Part shown: positions 15,979 to 24,742 of the stretch, in pieces
Numbering within the stretch: the first letter of the stretch is position 1
Layout of the letters: each line of letters begins with the position of its first letter
Assembly: GCA_035502095.1 (NCBI GenBank)
Contig: DATJUX010000023.1
Span: 1 to 54,863 of the forward strand
Source of the DNA: JAKANT01 sp035502095
GTDB taxonomy: Bacteria > Pseudomonadota > Gammaproteobacteria > Burkholderiales > Burkholderiaceae_F
DNA: 54,863 nt
Reading direction: 5' to 3'
Made by a program: the position numbers and the translations under genes
Notes under the pieces: model-generated
Told to the model about the DNA's origin: nothing
Databases searched by the model: none
What the model saw: the letters and a program-made list of their open reading frames with translations, nothing else

Positions 15979-16911
15979 ATGGATCAGACCGGGGTGCGGC
16001 CGAAATCGGGATCGGAAACTGTCGCGGGCGACGACGCGCGCGACCCATTCCTCGTTGCGCTCGGGGAGCGGGTGCGATCGCTGCGCGCGCGCAAGGGGAT
16101 GACGCGGCGCGCGCTCTCGGTCGCAAGCGATGTCTCCGAGCGCCACCTCGCCAACCTCGAACTCGGCGTGGGCAACGCCTCGATCCTCGTGTTGCGGCAG
16201 GTCGCGCAGGCTCTCGACTGCCAGCTGGCGGAGCTGCTCGGCGACGAGACTGCCGCCTCGCCCGAGTGGCTGCTGATCCGCGATCTGCTGCGCGGGCGGC
16301 GCGAAGAGCAGTTGCACCGGGCACGGCTCGGCTTGACCGAACTCTTCGGCGAGGCCGGCAAGCCGGGGGCACGGTCGCGCCGCATCGCGCTGGTCGGGTT
16401 GCGTGGCGCCGGCAAGTCGACGCTCGGGCAGCTGCTGGCGGATGACCTCGACGTGCCGTTCGTCGAGTTGAACAGCGTGATCGAGCGCGTGGCGGGATGC
16501 AGCCTGGCGGAGATCCACAATCTCTACGGGCCGACTGCCTATCGGCGCTATGAAAGGCGCGCGCTCGAGGAAACGGTGCAACTTTACGCGGACGCGGTGA
16601 TTGCGACGCCGGGAGGCATCGTGTCCGACGCGGCGACGTTCAATCTGTTGCTCTCCCAATGCTTCACGGTGTGGCTGAAGGCCTCGGCCGAAGAACACAT
16701 GCAGCGGGTGGTCGCCCAGGGCGACCTGCGCCCGATGTCGGGCAACCAGGAGGCGATGGAGGACCTGAAGCGCATCCTGGCCGGACGCGCGGCCTTCTAT
16801 GGCAAAGCCGACGTGGCCTTCGACACGAGCGGACGGACGCTGGCGGAGAGCTTTCCGGCCCTGCGGGATGCGCTGCGCGTCGCGGGTGTGCCGGGTCGAG
16901 TCGAGATTTAA
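15979..16911 (+). CDS. boxR: BoxR: XRE-type regulator fused to a shikimate-kinase-like domain
   Basis: The protein has 310 residues. The HTH_XRE domain spans about residues 28-88 (LGERVRSLRARKGMTRRALS, SERHLANLELGVGNASI). A linker follows, then a shikimate-kinase-like P-loop domain with Walker A GLRGAGKST at 140-148. This BzdR/BoxR architecture is known for regulators of benzoate catabolism that bind benzoyl-CoA in the kinase-like domain and control box genes. The start is the ATG at 15979 with a GAGGGG site. It is transcribed away from boxD and toward boxC, 83 bp before boxC, and TGCA-repeat sites lie on both sides of it, consistent with autoregulation and control of both arms. Confidence 0.93.
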   Translation: MDQTGVRPKSGSETVAGDDARDPFLVALGERVRSLRARKGMTRRALSVASDVSERHLANLELGVGNASILVLRQVAQALDCQLAELLGDETAASPEWLLIRDLLRGRREEQLHRARLGLTELFGEAGKPGARSRRIALVGLRGAGKSTLGQLLADDLDVPFVELNSVIERVAGCSLAEIHNLYGPTAYRRYERRALEETVQLYADAVIATPGGIVSDAATFNLLLSQCFTVWLKASAEEHMQRVVAQGDLRPMSGNQEAMEDLKRILAGRAAFYGKADVAFDTSGRTLAESFPALRDALRVAGVPGRVEI

Positions 16912-16936
16912 TAGGCAGTAAACTGCATATCCCCTG

Positions 16937-16970
16937 TTGACACGTTCCATATATGCATTATGATGCATAT
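16937..16970 (+). promoter_or_regulatory. boxCBA promoter with overlapping TGCA-N6-TGCA operator
   Basis: TTGACA (16937-16942), 16 bp, TATGAT (16959-16964): a near-consensus sigma-70 promoter 30 bp before boxC. The palindrome ATATGCATTATGATGCATAT (16951-16970; 8-bp perfect arms) contains TGCA-N6-TGCA at 16954-16967 and covers the -10 box. A bound repressor would therefore block polymerase. A further CTGCATAT half-site is at 16923-16930. Confidence 0.8.
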
Positions 16971-16994
16971 CAACCCAGCCCCAGGAACCCACCG

Positions 16995-18668
16995 ATGAAC
17001 GCCCCCGACTCCCAAGCCTTTGCCCGGGTCGACTATCAGACCGACCCGTCCCGCTACAAGCACTGGGCGCTTGCCTTCGACGGACCGGTTGCGACGCTTG
17101 CCATGAACGTGGCCGAGGATGCAGGGCTGCGACCGGGCTACAAGCTGAAGCTGAACAGCTACGACCTCGGCGTCGACATCGAACTGCACGATGCGCTGAA
17201 CCGGATCCGCTTCGAGCATCCGGAAGTGCGCACGGTGGTCGTCACGAGCCTCAAGGACCGCGTGTTTTGTTCCGGCGCGAACATCTTCATGCTCGGGCTA
17301 TCGTCGCATGCCTGGAAGGTGAACTTCTGCAAGTTCACCAACGAGACGCGCAACGGCCTCGAGGACTCGAGCAGCCATTCGGGGCTGAAGTTCATCGCGG
17401 CGGTGAACGGCTCCTGCGCCGGCGGGGGATACGAACTCGCGCTGGCGTGCGACGAGATCATGCTGGTCGACGACCGTTCATCTTCGGTGTCGTTGCCCGA
17501 AGTACCGCTGCTCGGCGTGCTGCCCGGCACCGGCGGACTGACGCGCCTCACCGACAAGCGCAAGGTGCGGCACGACCTCGCCGATGTCTTCTGCACCACG
17601 ACCGAGGGCATTCGCGGCGAGAAGGCAAAGGCATGGCGTCTGGTCGATGCCATCGCCAAGCCAGCCGTGTTCGCGCAGAAAGTGCGCGAGCGCGCGCTCG
17701 AGCTCGCGCAAGGCAGTGCGCGACCCCAAGGCGTGCAGGGCGTCGCGCTGGCGCCGTTGAACCGACGCATCGAAGCCGACGCGCTGCGCTACGAATTCGT
17801 CCGCGTCGAGATCGATCGTGCGCAGCGGCGCGCCAACTTCACGGTCCACGCGCCGCGGTCCGCGCAGCCCGATTCGCTCGACGCCATCGTCGCCGCCGGG
17901 GCGGCCTGGTGGCCGCTGCAGATGGCGCGCGAGCTCGACGATGCGATCCTGTCGATGCGGACCAGCGAACTCGACGTGGGCACGTGGCTGCTCAGGACCG
18001 AAGGCGAAACGCAGGCCGTGCTGGCCGCCGATGCCACGCTGCTGAAGTTCAAGGAGCACTGGTTCGTCAATGAGACGATCGGACTGCTGCGGCGGACGCT
18101 TGCGCGCTTCGACGTGTCGTCGCGCACGCTGTTCGCCCTGGTCGAACCGGGCTCGTGTTTCGCGGGCACGTTGCTCGAACTCGCGCTGGCGGCCGACCGC
18201 GTCTACATGCTCGCGCTGCCGGACCAGCCGCAGCGCGCGCCGCGCATCGTCGTCGGCGAGGTCAATTTCGGTCTCTATCCGATGGTGACCGGCCAGGCAC
18301 GCCTCGCGCGGCGTTTCTACGAAGAATCGGCGCCGCTGGAAGCCGTGCGCGCCGCAGCCGGCAAGCCGCTCGATGCCGCGCAGGCGTCGGAGCTCGGGCT
18401 GGTCACGTCCGCCCCGGACGACATCGACTGGGCCGACGAAGTGCGCATTGCCATCGAGGAACGCGCCTCGCTGTCGCCGGATGCGCTGACGGGCATGGAA
18501 GCGAACCTGCGCTTCAATGGCAGGGAGACGATGGCCACCCGCGTGTTCGGCCGGCTGACCGCGTGGCAGAACTGGATCTTCAACCGTCCCAATGCCGTGG
18601 GCGAGAAGGGCGCGTTGAAGGTCTACGGCAAGGGTGAGAAGCCGCAATTCGACTGGAACCGGGTTTAA
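16995..18668 (+). CDS. boxC: BoxC: 2,3-epoxybenzoyl-CoA dihydrolase
   Basis: The protein has 557 residues, matching BoxC length. It is a two-part enoyl-CoA hydratase/crotonase-like enzyme: VVVTSLKDRVFCSGANIFML, FIAAVNGSCAGGGYELALAC and VSLPEVPLLGVLPGTGGLTR form the first CoA-binding half, and FALVEPGSCFAGTLLELALA the second. BoxC opens the ring of 2,3-epoxybenzoyl-CoA, releasing formate and 3,4-dehydroadipyl-CoA semialdehyde. The ATG at 16995 lies just behind the TGCA operator and promoter. It begins the rightward boxC-boxB-boxA operon. No frameshift or missing motif was seen. Confidence 0.95.
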   Translation: MNAPDSQAFARVDYQTDPSRYKHWALAFDGPVATLAMNVAEDAGLRPGYKLKLNSYDLGVDIELHDALNRIRFEHPEVRTVVVTSLKDRVFCSGANIFMLGLSSHAWKVNFCKFTNETRNGLEDSSSHSGLKFIAAVNGSCAGGGYELALACDEIMLVDDRSSSVSLPEVPLLGVLPGTGGLTRLTDKRKVRHDLADVFCTTTEGIRGEKAKAWRLVDAIAKPAVFAQKVRERALELAQGSARPQGVQGVALAPLNRRIEADALRYEFVRVEIDRAQRRANFTVHAPRSAQPDSLDAIVAAGAAWWPLQMARELDDAILSMRTSELDVGTWLLRTEGETQAVLAADATLLKFKEHWFVNETIGLLRRTLARFDVSSRTLFALVEPGSCFAGTLLELALAADRVYMLALPDQPQRAPRIVVGEVNFGLYPMVTGQARLARRFYEESAPLEAVRAAAGKPLDAAQASELGLVTSAPDDIDWADEVRIAIEERASLSPDALTGMEANLRFNGRETMATRVFGRLTAWQNWIFNRPNAVGEKGALKVYGKGEKPQFDWNRV

Positions 18669-18708
18669 CACCCGCACGACCGAAACACGCGACCGACGGA
18701 GCAGGTAC

Positions 18709-20136
18709 ATGACCACCATCGATTACAGCCAGAAGATCCCCAACAACGTCGACCTGGCGGAAGACAAGGCGTTGCAGCGCGCCCTCGAACACTGGCAGCC
18801 CAACTACCTCTCCTGGTGGAGCGACATGGGACCGGACGGCTCGCAGGGTTTCGATGTCTACCTGCGCACCGCGGTGAGCGTCGACCCGCAAGGTTGGGCG
18901 CATTTCGACCACGTGAAGATGCCCGACTACCGGTGGGGCATCTTTCTCAATCCGCGCGACGAAAGCCGCAAGGTGAACTTCGGCGAGCACAAGGGCGCCC
19001 CGGCATGGCAGGAAGTGCCCGGCGAACACCGCGCCAATCTGCGCCGCATCATCGTCACCCAGGGCGACACCGAGCCGGCGTCGGTGGAGCAGCAACGCCG
19101 CCTCGGCCTGACGGCACCCAGCCTGTACGACCTGCGCAACCTGTTCCAGGTCAACGTGGAGGAAGGCCGTCACCTCTGGGCGATGGTCTCCCTGCTGCAC
19201 ACGTACTTCGGCCGCGACGGTCGCGAAGAAGCCGAGGCGCTGCTCGAGCGCCGCTCGGGCGACAAAGACAACCCGCGCATCCTCGGGGCGTTCAACGAAC
19301 GCACGCCCGACTGGCTGAGCTTCTTCATGTTCACCTACTTCACCGATCGCGACGGCAAGTTCCAGCTGTGCGCCCTGGCCGAGAGCGGATTCGACCCGCT
19401 GGCGCGCACGACCAAGTTCATGCTGACCGAAGAAGCGCACCACATGTTCGTCGGCGAAAGCGGCGTCTCGCGGGTGATCCAGCGCACCTGCGAGGTCATG
19501 AGGCAATTGCGCACCGACGATCCGGCGCAGATCCGCGCCGCCGGCGTCGTCGACCTGCCGACCCTGCAGCGTTATCTCAACTTCCACTTCAGCGTCACCA
19601 TCGATCTGTTCGGTGCCGACGAGTCGAGCAACGCCGCAACGTTCTACAACTCCGGCCTCAAGGGCCGGTTCGAAGAGACCAGGCGCGAGGACGATCACCT
19701 CCTGCACGGCAGGACGTACAAGGTGCTGGCCGTGCAGGACGGCCGCCTGGTCGAACGCGAGGTGCCGATGCTCAATGCGCTGAACGAGGTCCTGCGCGAC
19801 GACTTCATCAAGGATTCGATCGCCGGCATCGGGCGCTGGAACAAGGTGATCGAAAAGGCCGGGCTGCCCCTCCGCCTGCAAACGCCGCACAAGGCATTCA
19901 ATCGCCGCATCGGAAGCCTTGCCGGCGTGAGGGTGAGCCCCGACGGGCGTGTCGTGAACAAGGAGGAGTGGGCGCGCCAGGAGCGCGAATGGCTGCCGAC
20001 TGCAGAGGATCGTGCGTTCGTCGCTTCGCTGATGGGCCGGGTGGTGGAGCCCGGCAAGTTCGCCGGCTGGATCGCCCCTCCGGTGATGGGCATCAACCGC
20101 CAGCCGGTGGACTTCCAGTACGTGCGATTCAATTGA
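18709..20136 (+). CDS. boxB: BoxB: benzoyl-CoA 2,3-epoxidase, diiron oxygenase subunit
   Basis: The protein has 475 residues, typical for BoxB. Carboxylate and histidine blocks fit a diiron site: VNVEEGRHLWAMVSLLHTYF and MLTEEAHHMFVGESGVSRVI. Other family stretches are MPDYRWGIFLNPRDESRKVN and the C-terminal GWIAPPVMGINRQPVDFQYV. With BoxA as reductase it epoxidises the CoA-bound ring. It starts at the ATG at 18709, 40 bp behind boxC. Its stop is followed by a palindromic repeat before boxA. Confidence 0.95.
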   Translation: MTTIDYSQKIPNNVDLAEDKALQRALEHWQPNYLSWWSDMGPDGSQGFDVYLRTAVSVDPQGWAHFDHVKMPDYRWGIFLNPRDESRKVNFGEHKGAPAWQEVPGEHRANLRRIIVTQGDTEPASVEQQRRLGLTAPSLYDLRNLFQVNVEEGRHLWAMVSLLHTYFGRDGREEAEALLERRSGDKDNPRILGAFNERTPDWLSFFMFTYFTDRDGKFQLCALAESGFDPLARTTKFMLTEEAHHMFVGESGVSRVIQRTCEVMRQLRTDDPAQIRAAGVVDLPTLQRYLNFHFSVTIDLFGADESSNAATFYNSGLKGRFEETRREDDHLLHGRTYKVLAVQDGRLVEREVPMLNALNEVLRDDFIKDSIAGIGRWNKVIEKAGLPLRLQTPHKAFNRRIGSLAGVRVSPDGRVVNKEEWARQEREWLPTAEDRAFVASLMGRVVEPGKFAGWIAPPVMGINRQPVDFQYVRFN

Positions 20137-20145
20137 CGGCGATGC

Positions 20146-20203
20146 TGTCATCCCGAGCCGAAGGGATCGCTGCGTAAGCAGTCCGAGATCGCTCGGGATG
20201 ACA
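20146..20203. repeat. Intergenic REP-like inverted repeat between boxB and boxA
   Basis: TGTCATCCCGAGC (20146-20158) and GCTCGGGATGACA (20191-20203) are perfect 13-bp inverted arms around a 32-bp loop. Elements with this TCATCCCGAGC arm are dispersed between genes in many genomes. The element may end or weaken transcription between boxB and boxA, or stabilise the upstream mRNA. A decayed relative is at 5414-5470. Confidence 0.75.
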
Positions 20204-20227
20204 CGAGTTGGAGATAATGTCTCCGCC

Positions 20228-21457
20228 ATGAATGCTCCGGCCTCCGAGGTGCTCAAGCAGCACCTCATCGATCCCGAGATCTGCATCCGCTGCAACACGT
20301 GCGAAGAGACGTGTCCGGTGGATGCGATCACGCACGACGAGCGCAACTACGTGGTGATGGCCGACAAATGCAATGCGTGTTTGGCCTGCATCCCGCCGTG
20401 CCCGACCGGTGCCATCGACAACTGGCGCACGGTGCTGCGCGTGGACGCCTATCCGATCGAAGAGCAGTTCTCGTGGGACGTCCTGCCCGCGGAAAAATCG
20501 ATCGGGCTCGCGTCAGTGCCGGTCGCGGCCGAACTGAGCGAACTCGACGCCGAGGTGCCCACGCCATCCGCCGCGGTCCCGGGTTCGCAGGTGCCACCAT
20601 GGTCGGCATCGCACCCCTACGTCAACCTGTACGCGCACAAGGCGCCGGTGCTTGCGACGGTCATGGGCAACTACCGCGTCACCGACACGGCGAGCGAAAG
20701 CGACACGCATCACGTCGTGCTCGATTTCGGCGCGGTTCCCTTCCCGGTGCTCGAGGGCCAGTCGATCGGCATCGTGCCCCCGGGCACGGACCGGAATGGA
20801 AAGCCGCACCACGCGCGTCAATACTCGATCGCGTCTCCGCGCGACGGCGAGCGCCCCGGCTACAACAACGTCGCCATCACCGTGAAGCGCGTGCTCGTCG
20901 ACCACCAGGGCCAGCCGGTGCGCGGCGTGTGCTCGAACTACGTGTGCGACCTGAAGAAGGGCGACACCGTGCGCGTGATCGGTCCGTTCGGCAACACGTT
21001 CCTGATGCCGAACCACGCCGGCAGCAACCTCATCATGATCTGCACCGGCACCGGCAGCGCGCCGATGCGGGCGATGACCGAACGCCGCCGGCGCCGGCGC
21101 GGCAAGGGCGAGGGGGGCAGGCTGATGCTGTTTTTCGGCGCGCGCAGCGAGGCCGAGCTGCCGTACTTCGGCCCGCTGATGAACCTGCCGAAGGACTTCA
21201 TGGACATCAACTTCGCGTTCTCACGCACGCCGGGGCAGCCCAAGCGGTATGTGCAGGATGCGATGCGCGAGCGCAGCGTCGACGTGGCCGCGCTGCTGAA
21301 GGATCCGAACACCTACGTGTACGTGTGCGGCCTGCGCGGCATGGAAACCGGTGTGCTGGAGGCGCTGCGCCACGCGGCGACGAGCCACGGGCTGATCTGG
21401 GATGCGCTGCACGCGCAGCTCAAGCAGGAAGGGCGGCTGCACCTCGAGACGTATTGA
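20228..21457 (+). CDS. boxA: BoxA: benzoyl-CoA epoxidase reductase component
   Basis: The protein has 409 residues. The N-terminus carries two [4Fe-4S] ferredoxin motifs (CIRCNTCEETCPVDA and CNACLACIPPCPTGAIDNW). A linker is followed by a ferredoxin-NADP reductase module: FAD binding at ARQYSIASPRDGERPGYNNV, NADPH binding at LIMICTGTGSAPMRAMTERR and VYVCGLRGMETGVLEALRHA. It passes electrons from NADPH to BoxB. The ATG at 20228 is used; an in-frame ATG 30 bases upstream lies within the flank of the repeat and lacks a ribosome site. It is the last gene of the box operon. Confidence 0.95.
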   Translation: MNAPASEVLKQHLIDPEICIRCNTCEETCPVDAITHDERNYVVMADKCNACLACIPPCPTGAIDNWRTVLRVDAYPIEEQFSWDVLPAEKSIGLASVPVAAELSELDAEVPTPSAAVPGSQVPPWSASHPYVNLYAHKAPVLATVMGNYRVTDTASESDTHHVVLDFGAVPFPVLEGQSIGIVPPGTDRNGKPHHARQYSIASPRDGERPGYNNVAITVKRVLVDHQGQPVRGVCSNYVCDLKKGDTVRVIGPFGNTFLMPNHAGSNLIMICTGTGSAPMRAMTERRRRRRGKGEGGRLMLFFGARSEAELPYFGPLMNLPKDFMDINFAFSRTPGQPKRYVQDAMRERSVDVAALLKDPNTYVYVCGLRGMETGVLEALRHAATSHGLIWDALHAQLKQEGRLHLETY

Positions 21458-21483
21458 GGCAACGCCCGGTTCGCCATCGCAGG

Positions 21484-21541
21484 ATGCCGGTCCGCTGTCC
21501 TCGGACTTCCCTCGAGGTATCCGACCGGCATTGCGTCCTGC
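21484..21541. repeat. Inverted repeat downstream of boxA
   Basis: ATGCCGGTC (21484-21492) and GACCGGCAT (21533-21541) can pair, with further partial pairing of CCTC/GAGG inside. It lies 26 bp after the boxA stop and may mark the end of the box transcript. The rest of the 350-bp gap (21458-21807) shows no gene; the S53 gene's AGGAGG site is at its right end. Confidence 0.4.
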
Positions 21542-21807
21542 CGCGCGCTGCAGTAGGCCTTGACGACGGCGCTTTGCGCGATCAGGCTCGCCGAGCGGTC
21601 GAGAACCAACAAGCAACGTGGGGAGGGGGCTCTGCACTCGCAGGCAGGGCCGTCGCGATCCTTGAACATTCAATGCGCTCGGATGACGCGCTCGGCTGTT
21701 GCAGCGCTGCCACCGGTGATGAAGTTTGCCCCGCGCCGGAAGACCCTCCCACGGCACTCTCTCGAACGGATGCTGTCCCGATCTCGAACCTTTCCCCAGG
21801 AGGTCAC

Positions 21808-23901
21808 GTGAGTCCCAAGAAGCACGATTCCCGCAGGATCGCGCGGGTGGCAGCAGCCGGCATGGTCGCGGCGATGCTGGCGATTCCCGCCGTCTCGCTG
21901 GCAAGTCGGGTGGCGATCCCCGACAACACGGCGCGCATGCTCGAGCGCGCTCAGGACCTCGGAGCTGAATCGGCCATTCGCATCATCGAGGTCACCGTGT
22001 GGCTGCGGGCCGCGAGCCAGGAAGCCGCAGCCGATCGGATCGTCGGGGCCCTCTACGACCGCAGCTCGCCGACGTTCCACCGCTGGATGAGCAACGACGA
22101 GGTCGAAGCCGCGCTGTCGCCTGCAACCGCGAGTGTCGCGACGATCCGCCAGTTCCTCGCCGATCACAAGCTGACCGTCTCGGCTGTTGGTGCGGGCAAC
22201 CACTACGTCAGAGCCACCGGCAGCATCGGCGACGTCCAGAAGGCATTCAACGTCCAGATCCATCGCTTTCAGAAGGGCAGCCGGACATTCCGCGCCAATA
22301 CCGTCGATCCGTCGGTCGACGATCCGGCGGGATCCCTGATAGCAGGGGTCGCAGGGCTATCTGAGCACCATGCCGTGCCGCATCTGAGGCGTGCGCTCGA
22401 TCCGGATACCGGTCGGCCATTCGCCGCGCGCCGCCTGGCGCTCAGCCCAGGCGGGGTGTTCTTCTCGGCCCAATGCCTGCGTGATGCCGAGACGCATACG
22501 TTCACGACCGGTGGCGGATTGCCGAGCGCCACGTACTTCGGCAATCGTTACGGCCAGGACATCGCCAACACGGACCTCGGCACCCTGGCTCCATGCGGCT
22601 ACCAGCCCAGTGAACTGCAGACGGCCTACGGCATGGACACCGTCTACAACGCCGGGTCGACCGGACAAGGGCAGACGATCGTCATCGTGGACGCATACGG
22701 CTCACCGACCATCGCAGAAGACGCCGAACTGTTCTCGCAGGTCTACGGCTTGCCGGATGTGACGCCGGCCAACTTCGCGGTCTACTTTCCTGGTGGGCAG
22801 CCCGCCGCGCCCGACCCCGGCTGGGCCACTGAAACGACCCTCGACGTGGAGTGGGCGCACGCAATGGCGCCGGGCGCCAACATCGCCCTTGTCATCGCGC
22901 CGACCTCGGATGATTCAGACCTGCAAGCGGCCGTCTTGTTCGCGATCCACAACGGTCTCGGCAACGTGATCTCGAACAGCTACGGCTCGGCGGAAGGCGA
23001 CGCACCGCAATCGGACCTCGACGCCTGGAATCGCGTTGCCCGCCTTGGTGCCGCGCGCGGCATCTCGGTCAACTTCTCGTCGGGCGACGACGGTGACTCG
23101 AATCCGAGCGGCGTCACCGCCGATTTGTTGGTACCCGGTGTGAGCACGCCAGCGGATTCGCCGTGGGCCACCGCGGTCGGCGGAACCAGCGTTGCGCTCG
23201 ATGCCGGCAACAACATCATCTTCCAGAGCGGCTGGGGCACGAACCTGACCAGGATCGCGGACACGGTGGCGCTTGGCAGCCCGCCGATCGTGCCGCCGCT
23301 CGTTCTTGGATTCCAGTTCGGCGCCGGTGGCGGCACCAGCGGGTATTTCGCGAAGCCCGCCTTCCAGTCCAAGCTACGCGGTCGCTTCCGGATGGTGCCC
23401 GACATCGCGTTGACGGCCGATCCGTATACCGGCGTCGAAATCATCTGCACTGACGTCAGCTGCGGTGCGGGGACGGACAACCAGCCCATCGTTGCGGTGC
23501 TTGGCGGTACCAGTGTGGCGTGTCCGATGTTCTCGGGTGTCTGGGCGGTCGCAAACCAGGGCTTGCGTCGCGGCGGACTCGGCCAGGCGGCGCGGACGCT
23601 GTACGACCTGCCCCCGGGCGCGATCACGGACGTCGTGCCGGTCGCTTCCGCCAAGAATGTGCGCGGCATCCTGACGACAACCACGGGTAGCTCGATCGTC
23701 TCGTCGCCGCAGCTGCTCCGGCCCGAGACCCCGGTGCCGTTCTATAGCGCGTTTTACAACGGTTCATCGACGCGCTGGTACGTGATCTCGTTCGGCACGG
23801 ATACGTCGCTGTCGACCGGGTTCGGATGGGACAACGTGACGGGTCTCGGAACTCCGAACGGGAAACGCTTCATCCAGGCCGTGCGTAACGCGAACGACTA
23901 G
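21808..23901 (+). CDS. Secreted S53 (sedolisin / kumamolisin-type) serine-carboxyl peptidase
   Basis: The protein has 697 residues. The start is GTG 21808, four bases after a perfect AGGAGG (21798-21803) and opening a signal peptide (ARVAAAGMVAAMLAIPAVSL). A pro-kumamolisin activation domain follows (YDRSSPTFHRWMSNDEVEAA, TVSAVGAGNHYVRATG). The catalytic domain has Glu342 and Asp346 (TETTLDVEWAHA), the oxyanion Asp in NFSSGDDGDSN and Ser569 in GGTSVACPMFSG. The C-terminal DVTGLGTPNG-type block reads here as WDNVTGLGTPNGKRFIQAV. S53 enzymes are acid-active, self-processed and usually extracellular. It stands alone; relics of unrelated S8 proteases occur elsewhere in the window. Confidence 0.92.
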   Translation: MSPKKHDSRRIARVAAAGMVAAMLAIPAVSLASRVAIPDNTARMLERAQDLGAESAIRIIEVTVWLRAASQEAAADRIVGALYDRSSPTFHRWMSNDEVEAALSPATASVATIRQFLADHKLTVSAVGAGNHYVRATGSIGDVQKAFNVQIHRFQKGSRTFRANTVDPSVDDPAGSLIAGVAGLSEHHAVPHLRRALDPDTGRPFAARRLALSPGGVFFSAQCLRDAETHTFTTGGGLPSATYFGNRYGQDIANTDLGTLAPCGYQPSELQTAYGMDTVYNAGSTGQGQTIVIVDAYGSPTIAEDAELFSQVYGLPDVTPANFAVYFPGGQPAAPDPGWATETTLDVEWAHAMAPGANIALVIAPTSDDSDLQAAVLFAIHNGLGNVISNSYGSAEGDAPQSDLDAWNRVARLGAARGISVNFSSGDDGDSNPSGVTADLLVPGVSTPADSPWATAVGGTSVALDAGNNIIFQSGWGTNLTRIADTVALGSPPIVPPLVLGFQFGAGGGTSGYFAKPAFQSKLRGRFRMVPDIALTADPYTGVEIICTDVSCGAGTDNQPIVAVLGGTSVACPMFSGVWAVANQGLRRGGLGQAARTLYDLPPGAITDVVPVASAKNVRGILTTTTGSSIVSSPQLLRPETPVPFYSAFYNGSSTRWYVISFGTDTSLSTGFGWDNVTGLGTPNGKRFIQAVRNAND

Positions 23902-24019
23902 GGCCAGGTGCTTTGCCGGCCCGCGCTGACGCAGCGGGCCGCTTGAACGTGCATCGCGGCGGGAGCGAGAAGCGGAAGGGTGAGCTTCGAGGAACCCGGA
24001 CCGAGTCCGGCGCGCGAAC

Positions 24020-24165
24020 GCTCGCGAGTACGGTGTGCAGCCCCCTGTGCGCGCCACGGTCGATCGCGATGTCGCCCTCGCGCAAGAGCCGTCGGCAGGT
24101 CGACTCGATCAGGGTCTCCACGGCGTTGGTCCGCCCGTGGAGCGCGAAAGGGCGTTCGACTCCCG
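24020..24165 (-). pseudogene. FkbM-type methyltransferase relic
   Basis: Read leftward, one frame gives PFALHGRTNAVETLIESTCR then RLLREGDIAIDRGAHRGLHT, which resembles the start of FkbM-family SAM methyltransferases (DxGAxxGxHT motif). Nothing of the rest of the domain follows and no start codon fits, so it is a decayed fragment. It lies next to tRNA-Lys. Outside it, 23902-24271 shows no gene. Confidence 0.45.
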
Positions 24166-24271
24166 CGGAGCGGTTCGGTGGTCACGTTGCCTCACCTGGC
24201 GCGCGATGACAGTGGGTCGAGCAGTTCGTCCTGATGCGCTGGCGCATCTGCCAACTCAACCTTGTGGAGTC

Positions 24272-24347
24272 TGGTAGGGGCACAAGGATTCGAACCTTGG
24301 ACCTACGGATTAAGAGTCCGCTGCTCTACCAGCTGAGCTATACCCCC
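24272..24347 (-). tRNA. tRNA-Lys(CTT)
   Basis: Read leftward: acceptor GGGGGTA pairs with TGCCCCT, D arm GCTC/GAGC, anticodon stem GCGGA/TCCGT with loop CTCTTAA (anticodon CTT), T arm CAAGG TTCGAAT CCTTG. CCA is encoded (complement of 24272-24274). A TAATAT hexamer on the same strand (complement of 24403-24408) is a likely -10. Confidence 0.93.
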
Positions 24348-24742
24348 GACTCCGGCAGCTGTCCGGCGCGACGCATCGGTCGTGCCGGACGAAAGGGCAC
24401 GGATATTACACCGGGCACCGACGCCGAAGCCCGCGCGACGGTTGCTGCAAGGCAGTTCGCGTAACCTTGCCGGCTTGCCGGCCTCCTGCGGTCTCGCGGG
24501 CTGACGTCGGACTTACGGATGATCCCGGTGATCGCCGGGCGATCCGAACCCCCGCGCCCGCAGGCGGTCCCACTGGCTGACACCGGGTCGGTCACGTTTT
24601 GAAAAGACTGTTCGACACCGCAGAAACGCACGCCCGGTAGGGTCCGAATTGCAGCGGCCGACGCCCCCAATGGGGTGGCATCGGCGGGGCAGCCGTGCAG
24701 TGCCATCACAACCTTCCCGGTCCGGGAAAGGAACGCACAAGA
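24348..24742. other. 395-bp intergenic region between tRNA-Lys and mdtA
   Basis: It holds the leftward tRNA promoter and the rightward efflux-operon promoter. No gene or clear regulator site was recognised. The mdtA ribosome site (AAAGGA) is at its right end. Confidence 0.4.
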
